Below are positions 22,066 to 29,189 of a stretch of 39,107 nucleotides of DNA, piece after piece. Each line of letters opens with the position of its first letter. Position 1 is the stretch's first letter. The stretch is from NCBI RefSeq assembly GCF_030700245.1, contig NZ_JAUYZI010000050.1, forward strand, positions 1 through 39,107, written 5' to 3'. Origin of the DNA: Methylobacterium amylolyticum (GTDB lineage: Bacteria; Pseudomonadota; Alphaproteobacteria; Rhizobiales; Beijerinckiaceae). The notes under the pieces are model-generated. The model was not told where the DNA came from. It saw only the letters and a program-made list of their open reading frames with translations, and did no database searches. The position numbers and the translations under genes were made by a program.

Positions 22066-24051
22066 TCATGCTGACACCCTCAGGTCCGTCGGATCCGAAC
22101 CCGGAGCCTCCAATGGCGAGGCATGCAGGTTCGCGGGGGCCAGGACGCGCCAGTCGGCCCGGATGCGCCGTCCTTCCGCGATCCGTACCGTGAAGCCCCT
22201 CTCGTCGAAGAACTCCAGAAGCGGCATGGTCATGTTACGCCCGATGCCGGCCGTCTCGCGGAAGCGCCCGACCGTCAGCAGGCCGTCGGGATGTTCCCGC
22301 GCCACCACGTCCGCGATCCGCGCCAGTTCGGCGACCACGTCGGGCAGCGCGTAGTAGCTCTTCGAGATGCGCTGGAGCCATCCGAGGCGCCCGACCTTGT
22401 CGAGGAGGCGGCGGAGATCGTCCGGCTCGCGGCCCAGGCGGTCGGCGAGGACGGCGAGGCGGGGCTGATCCAGGCCAGCCTCCTCCAAGACGGCGCGAAC
22501 GGCCTCGTAGACGACGGCGTCGGCCGGACGCAGGCGCGCCGTGTGGCCGGGCAGGTGCAGCAGCGGGCCGCGCCGCATGACCTGACCCGTCCGCACGAGG
22601 CCATCGAGGGCGGCCTTGAGGGCCGGACGCTCCCCGGCCTCGACCGCCGACGCGATCTCGTCGCGGGTCAGGCCGGGGTTGTCGGGCTGCGCCATGTGCG
22701 TCCGGGCGAGGTCGGACACCACCCCCGCGGCCAACGCCGCGACCCGCGCCCCCTTGAACGCGAGCCGCGGGCCATCCTCCGCGACGACCGCCCCCGCAGC
22801 CGCGACGAGTGCATCGAGGGCGGCCGGGGGCAAGTTGCGCAGGCGGGCGAGGTGGGTGAGGTCGACCCCGGGTCCGGATGTGGCGAGAAGTCCCCGGAGC
22901 GCGCGACCGTCATCCGCGGTGTCGAGGGCGGCGACGACCGCCCGGCGTTCCGGCGTCCAGGGGCCGCGGCGGGGGCCGTCCACGTCGATCACCCGACCGC
23001 CTCCGAGAGTGCGAGCGGCCGAGACGTCGCGCAGGATGAAGCGGTCCCCGGCGAGGGCGCCGACCTCGCGGTCGAGGGCGATCACCGCCCGGGCGGACGC
23101 GCCGGGCTCGACGGACCCGGCCCCGGGGAGCAGCAACCGTCCCGTCACCGCCGCCGCGCCAAGATGGAGATGCACCGGGGTCCGGTGGCGCAGGGGCAGA
23201 GCTTCATGCGGCAGCACGCGCACGGAGACGTCGAGGCGGGTCGCCGGCCCGTGCAGATCCGGCGCCAGGACCCACGTGCCCCGGCCCACGTCGTCGAGTG
23301 ACAGGCGAGGACCGACCAGGTTCAGGGCGCAGCGCTCCCCGGCGCGCGCGGTCTCGGCCACCGCGTCGTGGACCCGCACGCCGCGCACCCGGACCTCGCG
23401 TGCCCCGGGCGAGACGAGGAGCCGGTCGCCCACGCGCACCGTGCCCGCATGCACCGCCCCGGTCACGACCACGCCGGCACCGGGCACGGTGAAGCGTCGG
23501 TCGACGGCAAGCCGAAAGCCGCGCTCCGCATCTGCTGGGACGGGGGAGCCGGCCGCGGCCTCCAGCAGGCGGGCGAGGTCGTCGATGCCCGCGCCTGTCA
23601 ACGCCGAGCAGGCGACGACCGGCGCCGCCGCGAGCCCCGTTCCAGCGAGGAGGGCATGGATTTCCCCGGTCACCGCTGCAATACGGTCGGGATCGGCGCG
23701 GTCGGCCTTCGTCACCGCGACGACGCCGCGGTCGACGCCGAGAAGGTCGAGGATAGCGGCGTGCTCACGCGTCTGCGGCATCACCCCGTCGTCCGCGGCG
23801 ACCACCAGGAGCGCGCAGGACACGCCGGTGGCGCCCGCGACCATTGTGCGCACCAGGCGCTCGTGGCCCGGCACATCGACGAAGCCGAGCGGGACCCGCA
23901 GGCGACCGTTCCTCGGTGCGTAGGCGAAGCCGAGGTCGAGGGTGATGCCCCTGGCCTTCTCCTCCGGGAGCCGGTCGGCGTCGACGCCCGTCAACGCCTT
24001 CACCAGGGCCGTCTTGCCGTGGTCGATGTGCCCGGCGGTCGCGACGATCAT
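22066..24051 (-). CDS. selB: Selenocysteine-specific elongation factor SelB
   Basis: 661 residues from the ATG at 24051; the frame is open far upstream, but SelB proteins begin 'MI.ATAGHIDHGKT'. GTPase motifs: GHIDHGKT (7-14), 'GITLDLGFAY' (35-44), DVPGHE (59-64), TKAD (114-117), CSALTG. EF-Tu-like domains II and III follow ('DRRFTVPGAGVVVTGAVHAG'). From about residue 400 come C-terminal winged helices ('LTRDEIASAVEAGERPALKA', 'LLTVGRFRETAGIGRNMTMP', 'LLEFFDERGFTVRIAEGRRI') that bind the SECIS hairpin. SelB carries Sec-tRNA to ribosomes stalled at a UGA followed by that hairpin. The gene upstream, 82 bp away on the same strand, has such a UGA. Confidence 0.95.
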   Translation of the reverse strand: MIVATAGHIDHGKTALVKALTGVDADRLPEEKARGITLDLGFAYAPRNGRLRVPLGFVDVPGHERLVRTMVAGATGVSCALLVVAADDGVMPQTREHAAILDLLGVDRGVVAVTKADRADPDRIAAVTGEIHALLAGTGLAAAPVVACSALTGAGIDDLARLLEAAAGSPVPADAERGFRLAVDRRFTVPGAGVVVTGAVHAGTVRVGDRLLVSPGAREVRVRGVRVHDAVAETARAGERCALNLVGPRLSLDDVGRGTWVLAPDLHGPATRLDVSVRVLPHEALPLRHRTPVHLHLGAAAVTGRLLLPGAGSVEPGASARAVIALDREVGALAGDRFILRDVSAARTLGGGRVIDVDGPRRGPWTPERRAVVAALDTADDGRALRGLLATSGPGVDLTHLARLRNLPPAALDALVAAAGAVVAEDGPRLAFKGARVAALAAGVVSDLARTHMAQPDNPGLTRDEIASAVEAGERPALKAALDGLVRTGQVMRRGPLLHLPGHTARLRPADAVVYEAVRAVLEEAGLDQPRLAVLADRLGREPDDLRRLLDKVGRLGWLQRISKSYYALPDVVAELARIADVVAREHPDGLLTVGRFRETAGIGRNMTMPLLEFFDERGFTVRIAEGRRIRADWRVLAPANLHASPLEAPGSDPTDLRVSA

Positions 24052-24133
24052 GCTGTCCCTCGACCGAGCGGCGTTGGAGGCGAAGGGCCGGCGCAGGTCA
24101 CCCCGCGCCGGCATTCCCGTCAGCCCGGAGGCA

Positions 24134-25621
24134 TCAACCCTTGATCCGGGTCTCGGCGAGTTCGGACATGCAGGTGTCGTAGGGTGTGAACGCCACCCGG
24201 TCCGACACCGCGAACAGGGTGAAGGGCGAGTACAGGAACAGGGCCTTGGCCTCGTCCTGCAGGTAGCGCTCCACCTCGCGCACCACCCCCTCGGTCTCGG
24301 TCTCCGGCGTATGCAAGAGCTTCTCGTAGAGGGCGTCGAACTTCGGATCTTCCGGACCCTGGCGCAGGGTCGCGTCACGCCCGAAGAACTCCCGGTGCAC
24401 GCAGGCCACCGGATATTGCGGCGTCCAGTCGAAGTACCATTCGAGCTTGACGTCGAACTCCTCCGGCAGGTCGCCCCGGTCGCTGACGAAGCGGCAGCCC
24501 AGGCCGACCTTGGCGAGGCACTGGCCGATCGCCTCGACCACGCCCTTCCAGGCGGGGGACGAGACGATCACGATGTCCCGCCCACTCACCCCCGCCGCTT
24601 CGAGCACCGCCTTCGCGGCCTCGGGGTCGTGCGGGAACGGACTCATGCCAGGATCGGCGCCGTAGCGGCCGGGCTGGATGAAGGCCGGAATCACCGTGCC
24701 GTAGCCGTGCGCGCCGTGATCGAGCACGAACTGCCGGTCGATGGCGAGGTTGAGGGCCCGCCGGGCCTCGGCGTGCCGCCAGGGCGAGTCCGGACGGGTC
24801 TCGTTGAAGACGCCCGTCAGGATCGTCTTCGCGGTCTTCGTCTGGATCTTGCCGTGCTCGCTGGCCGGGAAGGCGTGCGCCTCCTCCGGCGTCAGGTCGA
24901 ACACCACGTCGACGCGGCCGTCACCGGCCGCCACCGACCGGATGCCCTCGGCCTTGCCGATCACGTTGTCGTAGACGATCCGGACCGTCGGCCTGCGGGC
25001 CGGGTTCCAGTACGTCGGGTTGGGCTCCATGACCACGCGGTCGGAGCGGCTATCGATGAGCGAGACGCCCTCGGTGAGCACGAACGGGCCAGTCCCCCAC
25101 GGACCAGGCGCGTCGATGACTCACCAATGACCTTCGGCCGACCCCGTCTTCGGATCGACGAAACCCCACTCGTTCCAGAAGCGTGTCGACGGCAGGTGCA
25201 TGCCGCGCAGCTTCATCAGCGCCGCCGAGTCCCCGCCGGGGAAGCGCATGCGGATGGTGCGGTCGTCCACCGCTTCGCAGGTCACGTCCCGGGCGAAGTT
25301 CAGGAAGGCGCCCGGCGGGTGCGGATTGGTCCATTCCTGGACCTTGTCGAAGCCGAGCTTGAACATCGCCGCGTTGAACGGCTCGCCGTCCTGATAGACG
25401 GCGTCCCGCATCGTGAGTTCGAGGGTTTCGCCGTCGAGCCAGCGCCAGCTCTCGGCGAGGCTCGGCTGGCCGATGCCGTCGTGATCGACGCGGTTGGCCT
25501 CCTCCATCGTGTTCCAGGTGATGGAGAGCCAGTTCACCGGCGACGGATCGACCACCGTCACCGTGTTGTGGGACCCCCAGGGCTGTCCGCCCCCCGGGTC
25601 CCCGGTCGCTTGCGCGTCCAT
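24134..25621 (-). CDS. Peptide/solute-binding protein (SBP_bac_5 fold) with in-frame UGA, candidate selenoprotein
   Basis: 495 residues if UGA at 25123-25121 is read as Sec167. ATG at 25621 with GAGGAGGAG just upstream decides the start. Part 1: 'WLSITWNTMEEANRVDHDGI', 'PSLAESWRWLDGETLELTMR', 'WNEWGFVDPKTGSAEGHW'. After the UGA, in the same frame: 'VIDAPGPWGTGPFVLTEGVS', 'RVVMEPNPTYWNPARRPTVR', 'EARRALNLAIDRQFVLDHGA', ending ETRIKG. Both parts follow the order of family-5 substrate-binding proteins (OppA/DppA type), so this is one gene with one stop. No signal peptide is visible and no permease or ATPase is nearby, so it may act in the cytoplasm, not in import. The only alternative is a nonsense pseudogene; selB next door and the hairpin after the UGA argue for Sec. 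Confidence 0.8.
25089..25123 (-). promoter_or_regulatory. Candidate bacterial SECIS element with its UGA codon
   Basis: Minus strand. UGA is at 25123-25121. Starting 14 nt later, CUGGUCC (25107-25101) pairs with GGACUGG (25095-25089), seven pairs of which two are G-U, around the loop GUGGG (25100-25096). Bacterial SECIS hairpins lie directly downstream of the UGA, with the apical loop roughly 16-37 nt away and a G (and U) at the loop start contacting SelB. Here the loop begins at nucleotide 21 with GU. The lower stem is weak. Confidence 0.6.
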
Positions 25622-25813
25622 GTCTCCTCCTCGTGTTCGACCCGCATGGCGTGCGGGCACCGTCCGGCCCTTCGCGAGCCGACAGGTTGGAGGGCGCGTG
25701 CGCAGGCCCTCGATCGGTCCGCCAGGGTCGTCAGCCACGCCGGCCTCGAACCCTCGCGGTTTCAGTTCGCCCCCGCGGGGAGCCTCATCCGCACGCCTGC
25801 GCGCGGTGCATCC
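25622..25813. other. Intergenic between the OhrR-type gene and the Sec gene
   Basis: 192 bases. Close to the Sec-gene ribosome-binding site lies a 6-bp stem CCCGCA/TGCGGG (25641-25646/25652-25657). No tRNA-like fold was found on either strand. A separate promoter for the Sec gene is possible but not seen. Confidence 0.4.
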
Positions 25814-26284
25814 TCAACCCGTCGCGTCACCACGGGCCGTGCCCGTCGCGGCGACGCGGTCGGCGAGATCCCTCAGTTCCTGGCGCAGGTCGGCGAGGTC
25901 GCGGTCGCCGAGGCCGGTGCGGCAGACCACGGCCTGCTGCGCCGTGGCGACCCGCTCCTCCAGCAGCCGGCCCGCCTCCGTCAGGGCGACGAGGACGACG
26001 CGCCGGTCCGAGGCGCGGGCCCGGGTGACGAAGCCCGCCGCCTCCAGCCGGTCGACCAGGGGCGTGATCGCGCTGGACGTGAGTTGCAGACGGGCGGCCA
26101 GGTCGTGCACCGCCGTCACGCCGTCCTGCCAGAGCGCCAGCATCACGAGGTACTGCGGATAGGTCAGCCCGACTTCGCCCAAGAGCGGTCGATAGGCGCG
26201 CACGACCGAGTTCGTCGCGGCGTAGAGGGCGAAGCAGAGCTGGTCGTCCAGCCGTAGCCCGCGTTGCCCAGTCGATGTCGCCAC
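25814..26284 (-). CDS. ohrR: OhrR-type (MarR family) organic-peroxide-sensing regulator
   Basis: 156 residues, GTG start at 26284 with GGAGGG upstream. 'LDDQLCFALYAATNSVVRAY' contains Cys17 in the position of the OhrR sensing Cys, followed by 'RPLLGEVGLTYPQYLVMLAL', the OhrR-specific phrase with the two Tyr that contact that Cys. Winged helix: 'VHDLAARLQLTSSAITPLVD', 'RASDRRVVLVALTEAG'. Oxidation of the Cys by organic hydroperoxides releases OhrR from DNA. The usual target, ohr, is not here; instead the candidate selenoprotein and selB follow on the same strand. A second Cys (VVCRTG, near 120) could allow two-Cys sensing. Its own promoter overlaps a palindrome. Confidence 0.88.
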   Translation of the reverse strand: MATSTGQRGLRLDDQLCFALYAATNSVVRAYRPLLGEVGLTYPQYLVMLALWQDGVTAVHDLAARLQLTSSAITPLVDRLEAAGFVTRARASDRRVVLVALTEAGRLLEERVATAQQAVVCRTGLGDRDLADLRQELRDLADRVAATGTARGDATG

Positions 26285-26307
26285 TGACCGCCCTCCGTTC
26301 AGACGTT

Positions 26308-26336
26308 AATCATTCACGCGTGAACGACGTTGTCAA
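26308..26336 (-). promoter_or_regulatory. ohrR promoter with operator palindrome
   Basis: Minus strand: TTGACA (26336-26331), 17 bp, then ATGATT (26313-26308), a good -35 and a fair -10, 24 bp before the GTG. The perfect 12-bp palindrome TTCACGCGTGAA (26313-26324) lies in the spacer and touches the -10. A repressor bound there would block RNA polymerase, as expected for an autoregulated MarR/OhrR gene. Confidence 0.65.
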
Positions 26337-26490
26337 CGGTCTGTATCCTGTGCACGGGGACACGCGTCCGACGGGCCTGCTTTTCCTGCTCTGAAAGCGT
26401 CCGCACTCGCGAGGGATCGGTCGAAAGCAGACGGCCCCCTTTCCACCCCTTGCGGACCTGTCGATCTTGGCCATGCAGATTGCTGCGACC
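26337..26490. other. Intergenic, no gene seen
   Basis: About 150 bases between the ohrR promoter and the end of the SUKH gene, both minus strand. Nothing recognisable. Confidence 0.4.
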
Positions 26491-26997
26491 TCAGAAGGGC
26501 GCGCTCCTGAAGCCGGCCACCATCTCGCTGAACGACGACGCAAAGCGGATCGCGTAGACCCAATCCTCGCCTTCAGCATCCTCCAAGGTCGGGCGCCCCT
26601 CTCCACCTGACACCTCGTGGTCGAGAAAGAACACCTCACCGCACCGATCCGGGCGCAGGACGAGAGCGATGTCGTTCCCTCCGCCATCGGTCATGATCGA
26701 GAGCAGGCCCTCGGGAATGTCGCAGTCGGACGCCGTTCGGTGGCGCTCCTCCAGCGAGCAGTCCTCGTCAGCGCAAAGACCCGCCACGCACCCGACGCGC
26801 TCCGTCCCGATCTCCTCACCGGCTAGGGAGAACACGACCGGCTTGCGCAGGCGCCCGCCGCGGGTCAGGGCGAGGAAGGCGCGGTAGTCGTCGGGCAGCC
26901 GGGCGCCGATCAGGGCCTCGAACGCCTCGATCTCGGCCGAGGTTGGCGCCGGACCGCCTTCTCCGTCAATGATCGCGGCGAGTTCGTTCGGTGTCAT
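26491..26997 (-). CDS. SMI1/KNR4 (SUKH) domain protein
   Basis: 168 residues. 'APTSAEIEAFEALIGARLPD' and 'DYRAFLALTRGGRLRKPVVF' match the start of SUKH domains ('E..IE.FE..LG..LP.DYR.FL....GG'). Then 'EGLLSIMTDGGGNDIALVLR', 'CGEVFFLDHE', and a C-terminal 'FASSFSEMVAGFR' (the usual 'A.SF.EFL..L') complete it. SUKH proteins are frequent immunity proteins against nuclease and deaminase toxins of contact-dependent systems; no toxin gene is beside it, so it is an orphan or has another role. Cytoplasmic. Confidence 0.82.
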   Translation of the reverse strand: MTPNELAAIIDGEGGPAPTSAEIEAFEALIGARLPDDYRAFLALTRGGRLRKPVVFSLAGEEIGTERVGCVAGLCADEDCSLEERHRTASDCDIPEGLLSIMTDGGGNDIALVLRPDRCGEVFFLDHEVSGGEGRPTLEDAEGEDWVYAIRFASSFSEMVAGFRSAPF

Positions 26998-27054
26998 ATC
27001 TGAACCTCGATTGGGCCGGCGAAGCGGCGTCCCTCACCGATATACCGGCTGCGT

Positions 27055-27104
27055 CCCCTTTCGGACGCACCCGGAGCAGCCGCTCCCGGTGCGTCCGAAA
27101 GGGG
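27055..27104. repeat. Long inverted repeat upstream of the recombinase gene
   Basis: Left arm 27055-27077 (starts CCCCTTTCGGACGCACC) and right arm 27082-27104 (ends GGTGCGTCCGAAAGGGG) pair over 23 bp with one mismatch around the 4-nt loop AGCC. It lies 124 bp before the serine-recombinase start and 58 bp from the start of the divergent SUKH gene. Candidate recombination (res-type) site, operator, or bidirectional terminator; no T-run favours termination. Confidence 0.7.
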
Positions 27105-27227
27105 ATCGTTCAGCGGACGCCAGCCGGCCCACTCGCGGACCCTCGATCCGCAGAGGCAACTCGCGTCTCACTCGATTGGTACGATAAAAGATGCAGTGAC
27201 CGGGCCTCATACGTTACAGTCCGGCCC

Positions 27228-27824
27228 ATGACGCACGTGCTGATCGGCTACGCCCGCTGCTCCACCGACAAGCAGGACCTCGCCGCACAGCGCCACGCCC
27301 TGCTCCAGCTCGGAGTGGCCGCCGAGCGCATCTACACCGACAAGGGCTTCACCGGGACGAACCGAGCCCGCCCCGGCCTCGACCAGGCGCTGGCGGCGGT
27401 GCGGGGTGGCGACACCCTGGTGGTGCCCAAGCTCGACCGGCTCGCCCGCTCCGTGCCGGACGCGCGCGCGATCGGCGACGCGCTCGCCGCCCGGGGGGTG
27501 AAGCTCCAGCTCGGCGCCAGCGTGCACGACCCGGCCGACCCGATGGGCAAGCTGTTCTTCAACATCCTGGCGACGTTTGCCGAGTTCGAGGCGGACCTGA
27601 TCCGGCTGCGCACGCGCGAGGGCATGGCGGTGGCGCGCGCCAAGGGCAAGCTGCGCGGCAAGAAGCCGAAGCTGTCCGACCGCCAGCAGAAGGAGCTGCG
27701 CCGGATGTACGACACCGGGGAGTACGCGATCAGCGACCTGGCCGAGCTGTTCGGGATCTCACGGCCGACGGTCTACCGGACCCTCGGACGCCAGCCCGCC
27801 ACACCCGCCGTCGCAGCAGCCTGA
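27228..27824 (+). CDS. Serine recombinase (resolvase/invertase)
   Basis: 198 residues from the ATG at 27228; the frame stays open upstream to 26991 but family members begin at this 'IGYARCST'. Catalytic Ser12 ('YARCSTDKQ'), the Arg-rich active-site region 'VVPKLDRLARSVPDARAIGD' (about 64-83), 'LFFNILATFAEFEADLIRLR' (E-helix) and the C-terminal Hin-type helix-turn-helix 'AISDLAELFGISRPTVYRTL'. Such enzymes resolve plasmid multimers or cointegrates, or invert DNA at nearby sites. The long palindrome just upstream is a natural candidate site. Intact. Confidence 0.93.
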   Translation: MTHVLIGYARCSTDKQDLAAQRHALLQLGVAAERIYTDKGFTGTNRARPGLDQALAAVRGGDTLVVPKLDRLARSVPDARAIGDALAARGVKLQLGASVHDPADPMGKLFFNILATFAEFEADLIRLRTREGMAVARAKGKLRGKKPKLSDRQQKELRRMYDTGEYAISDLAELFGISRPTVYRTLGRQPATPAVAAA

Positions 27825-27978
27825 CCTGACCAGTGCCTTTGCCACTATGGGCGGTCGTTTGAAGGACTGCGGCTCGGCGCACCCTACCCGCTAGGCCACT
27901 GCCTATAGGTTGGCGCGAAAGTAATCTCCTGCTAACCACTGGCGTCGAGCTTGAGCACGTGGCCACGGACTGACGCAG

Positions 27979-27994
27979 TTACGTCATGACGTAA
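27979..27994. promoter_or_regulatory. Perfect 16-bp palindrome before parA (candidate partition site or operator)
   Basis: TTACGTCATGACGTAA, 15 bp upstream of the parA ATG. Its core CGTCATGACG recurs in the 3' end of parA (28606-28615), and half-sites TACGTGA/TACGTCA lie just after the operon (28988-28994, 28996-29002). CGTAAGCACGCA also follows both the first and last cluster. The RHH partner protein is the likely binder. Confidence 0.6.
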
Positions 27995-28009
27995 GCACGC
28001 AATGAGGCA

Positions 28010-28657
28010 ATGATGCACGTCGTGGTAGTGGCGAGCCAGAAGGGTGGCGCAGGAAAGACATCGCTCATGCGAAGCCTCGCTGTGGCGACGCATCAGGCCG
28101 GCTACGCAACCGCGCTCCTCGACACGGATCCGCAGGGGTCACTCACGTCTTGGTGGAACCGGCGCGAGGACCAGCAGCCGGCGCTTGTGCGGATTGAGGT
28201 CGCGGACTTCGCTGCGGGCGCTGAGCGGCTCGCCGAGGCCGGGATCGAGTTCCTGTACGTTGATACGCCACCGTCGGTTCGGCCGGAGCTGCGCACGCTG
28301 CTTGGGTATGCGAGCCTCGCTGTGGTGCCCGTGCGCCCCTCCCCCGACGATCTCGACGCGGTCGGCGACACGCTAGCCCTGATTGAGGATGCCGGGTGCC
28401 CCTTCGTCTTCGTGCTGACGCAGGCCAAGCCACGGACCCGTCTCCAGATGCAGGCGGTGATGGCCTTGGCGAAGCACGGTAAGCTCGCCCCAACAGTTAT
28501 CCATGACCGAACAGATTTCCCGACGGCGGCGATTTCGGGACGGGCTGTGACGGAGATCGAAGCCGAGACCGCTTCAGCCCGCGAGGTAAAGGAAGTGCTT
28601 GAGTACGTCATGACGCAGTTGCGTAAGGAAGCCAGCAAGGCACAGGTGGGGCGGTAG
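28010..28657 (+). CDS. parA: ParA-type partition ATPase
   Basis: 215 residues; ATG at 28010 or the adjacent 28013. Deviant Walker A 'KGGAGKTS' (11-18), 'LLDTDPQGSLTSWWNRR' (about 37-53) and 'EFLYVDTPPSVRPELRTLLG' (about 80-99), the three ParA/MinD motifs. It has no N-terminal DNA-binding domain, so it is the short (type Ib-like) form that works with a small ribbon-helix-helix protein rather than a ParB. The RHH gene follows after 2 bp. Together they should segregate the plasmid, replacing the missing RepA/RepB. Confidence 0.92.
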   Translation: MMHVVVVASQKGGAGKTSLMRSLAVATHQAGYATALLDTDPQGSLTSWWNRREDQQPALVRIEVADFAAGAERLAEAGIEFLYVDTPPSVRPELRTLLGYASLAVVPVRPSPDDLDAVGDTLALIEDAGCPFVFVLTQAKPRTRLQMQAVMALAKHGKLAPTVIHDRTDFPTAAISGRAVTEIEAETASAREVKEVLEYVMTQLRKEASKAQVGR

Positions 28658-28659
28658 CG

Positions 28660-28965
28660 ATGGCTGGGAAGCAAACACCCTCTCTCGATGGGCTGATCCA
28701 GACAAAGGGCGCGCCGCGGCCGTCCGACGTGCCCCAGCGGGGTGAGGCGACGGCTACGCTGCCTCCGACACCTCCGGCTGCAAGCGTACCAACCCCGACG
28801 TTGCGCCCCACGTCCGATGCCGAGCCTCGCACGAAGTCGCTCACGCTCCGCTTGTCCGAGGCCCGGTATCAACGGCTCCGGCGGTTCGCGTTTGACCGTG
28901 ACGCAAGCCACCAGGAGGTGATCGAGGCTGCGCTGATCGCCTACTTGGAGCGAGAAGGTGGCTAA
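28660..28965 (+). CDS. Ribbon-helix-helix centromere-binding partner of ParA
   Basis: 101 residues. The first 55 are Pro/Thr/Ala-rich and flexible. The C-terminal 45, 'TKSLTLRLSEARYQRLRRFA' then 'FDRDASHQEVIEAALIAYLE', form a CopG/MetJ-like RHH fold (beta strand 'SLTLRLS', two helices). Plasmid partition partners of short ParA proteins (ParG type) have exactly this plan: a mobile N-terminal tail that can stimulate the ATPase and a C-terminal RHH that binds palindromic operator/centromere DNA. Start 2 bp after parA, so coupled. Confidence 0.82.
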   Translation: MAGKQTPSLDGLIQTKGAPRPSDVPQRGEATATLPPTPPAASVPTPTLRPTSDAEPRTKSLTLRLSEARYQRLRRFAFDRDASHQEVIEAALIAYLEREGG

Positions 28966-28987
28966 CCGTGTGCGGTGCCTGAATGTG

Positions 28988-29044
28988 TACGTGACTACGT
29001 CAGTGCGTAAGCACGCAGGTGCGGACGGACGTGCCTGCGTGCTT
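28988..29044. promoter_or_regulatory. Half-sites and stem-loop after the par operon
   Basis: TACGTGA and TACGTCA (28988-29002) are followed by an 11-bp perfect stem AAGCACGCAGG/CCTGCGTGCTT (29009-29019/29034-29044, 14-nt loop). The stem may end par transcription, though no T-run follows; the half-sites match the palindrome upstream of parA. Confidence 0.5.
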
Positions 29045-29189
29045 GCTCGGGACACGGCCCTGGCATTGCTGGCGATAACGGTCATTCTCGAAGACCGCAC
29101 GATGTGAGAACCGGAGCCTCGGACGATCCCGCAGCGGCCCGCTCAGCATCCGGCGAGTTGGATTTCCCGTAGGACGAGGCCAGTTGACG

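Noticed and set aside
22123..24144. Long plus-strand frames opposite selB
   Set aside because: Glu/Gly/Arg-rich shadows of the selB reading frame; selB has all GTPase motifs.
24134..25621. Two separate genes or a frameshifted pseudogene in place of the UGA-containing gene
   Set aside because: Both parts are in the same frame with only UGA between them, the second part has no ribosome-binding site of its own, and selB plus a hairpin follow. A plain nonsense mutation is not excluded but is less likely.
22030..26340. A selC (tRNA-Sec) gene near selB
   Set aside because: No UCA anticodon arm with a long variable arm was found in the gaps on either strand.
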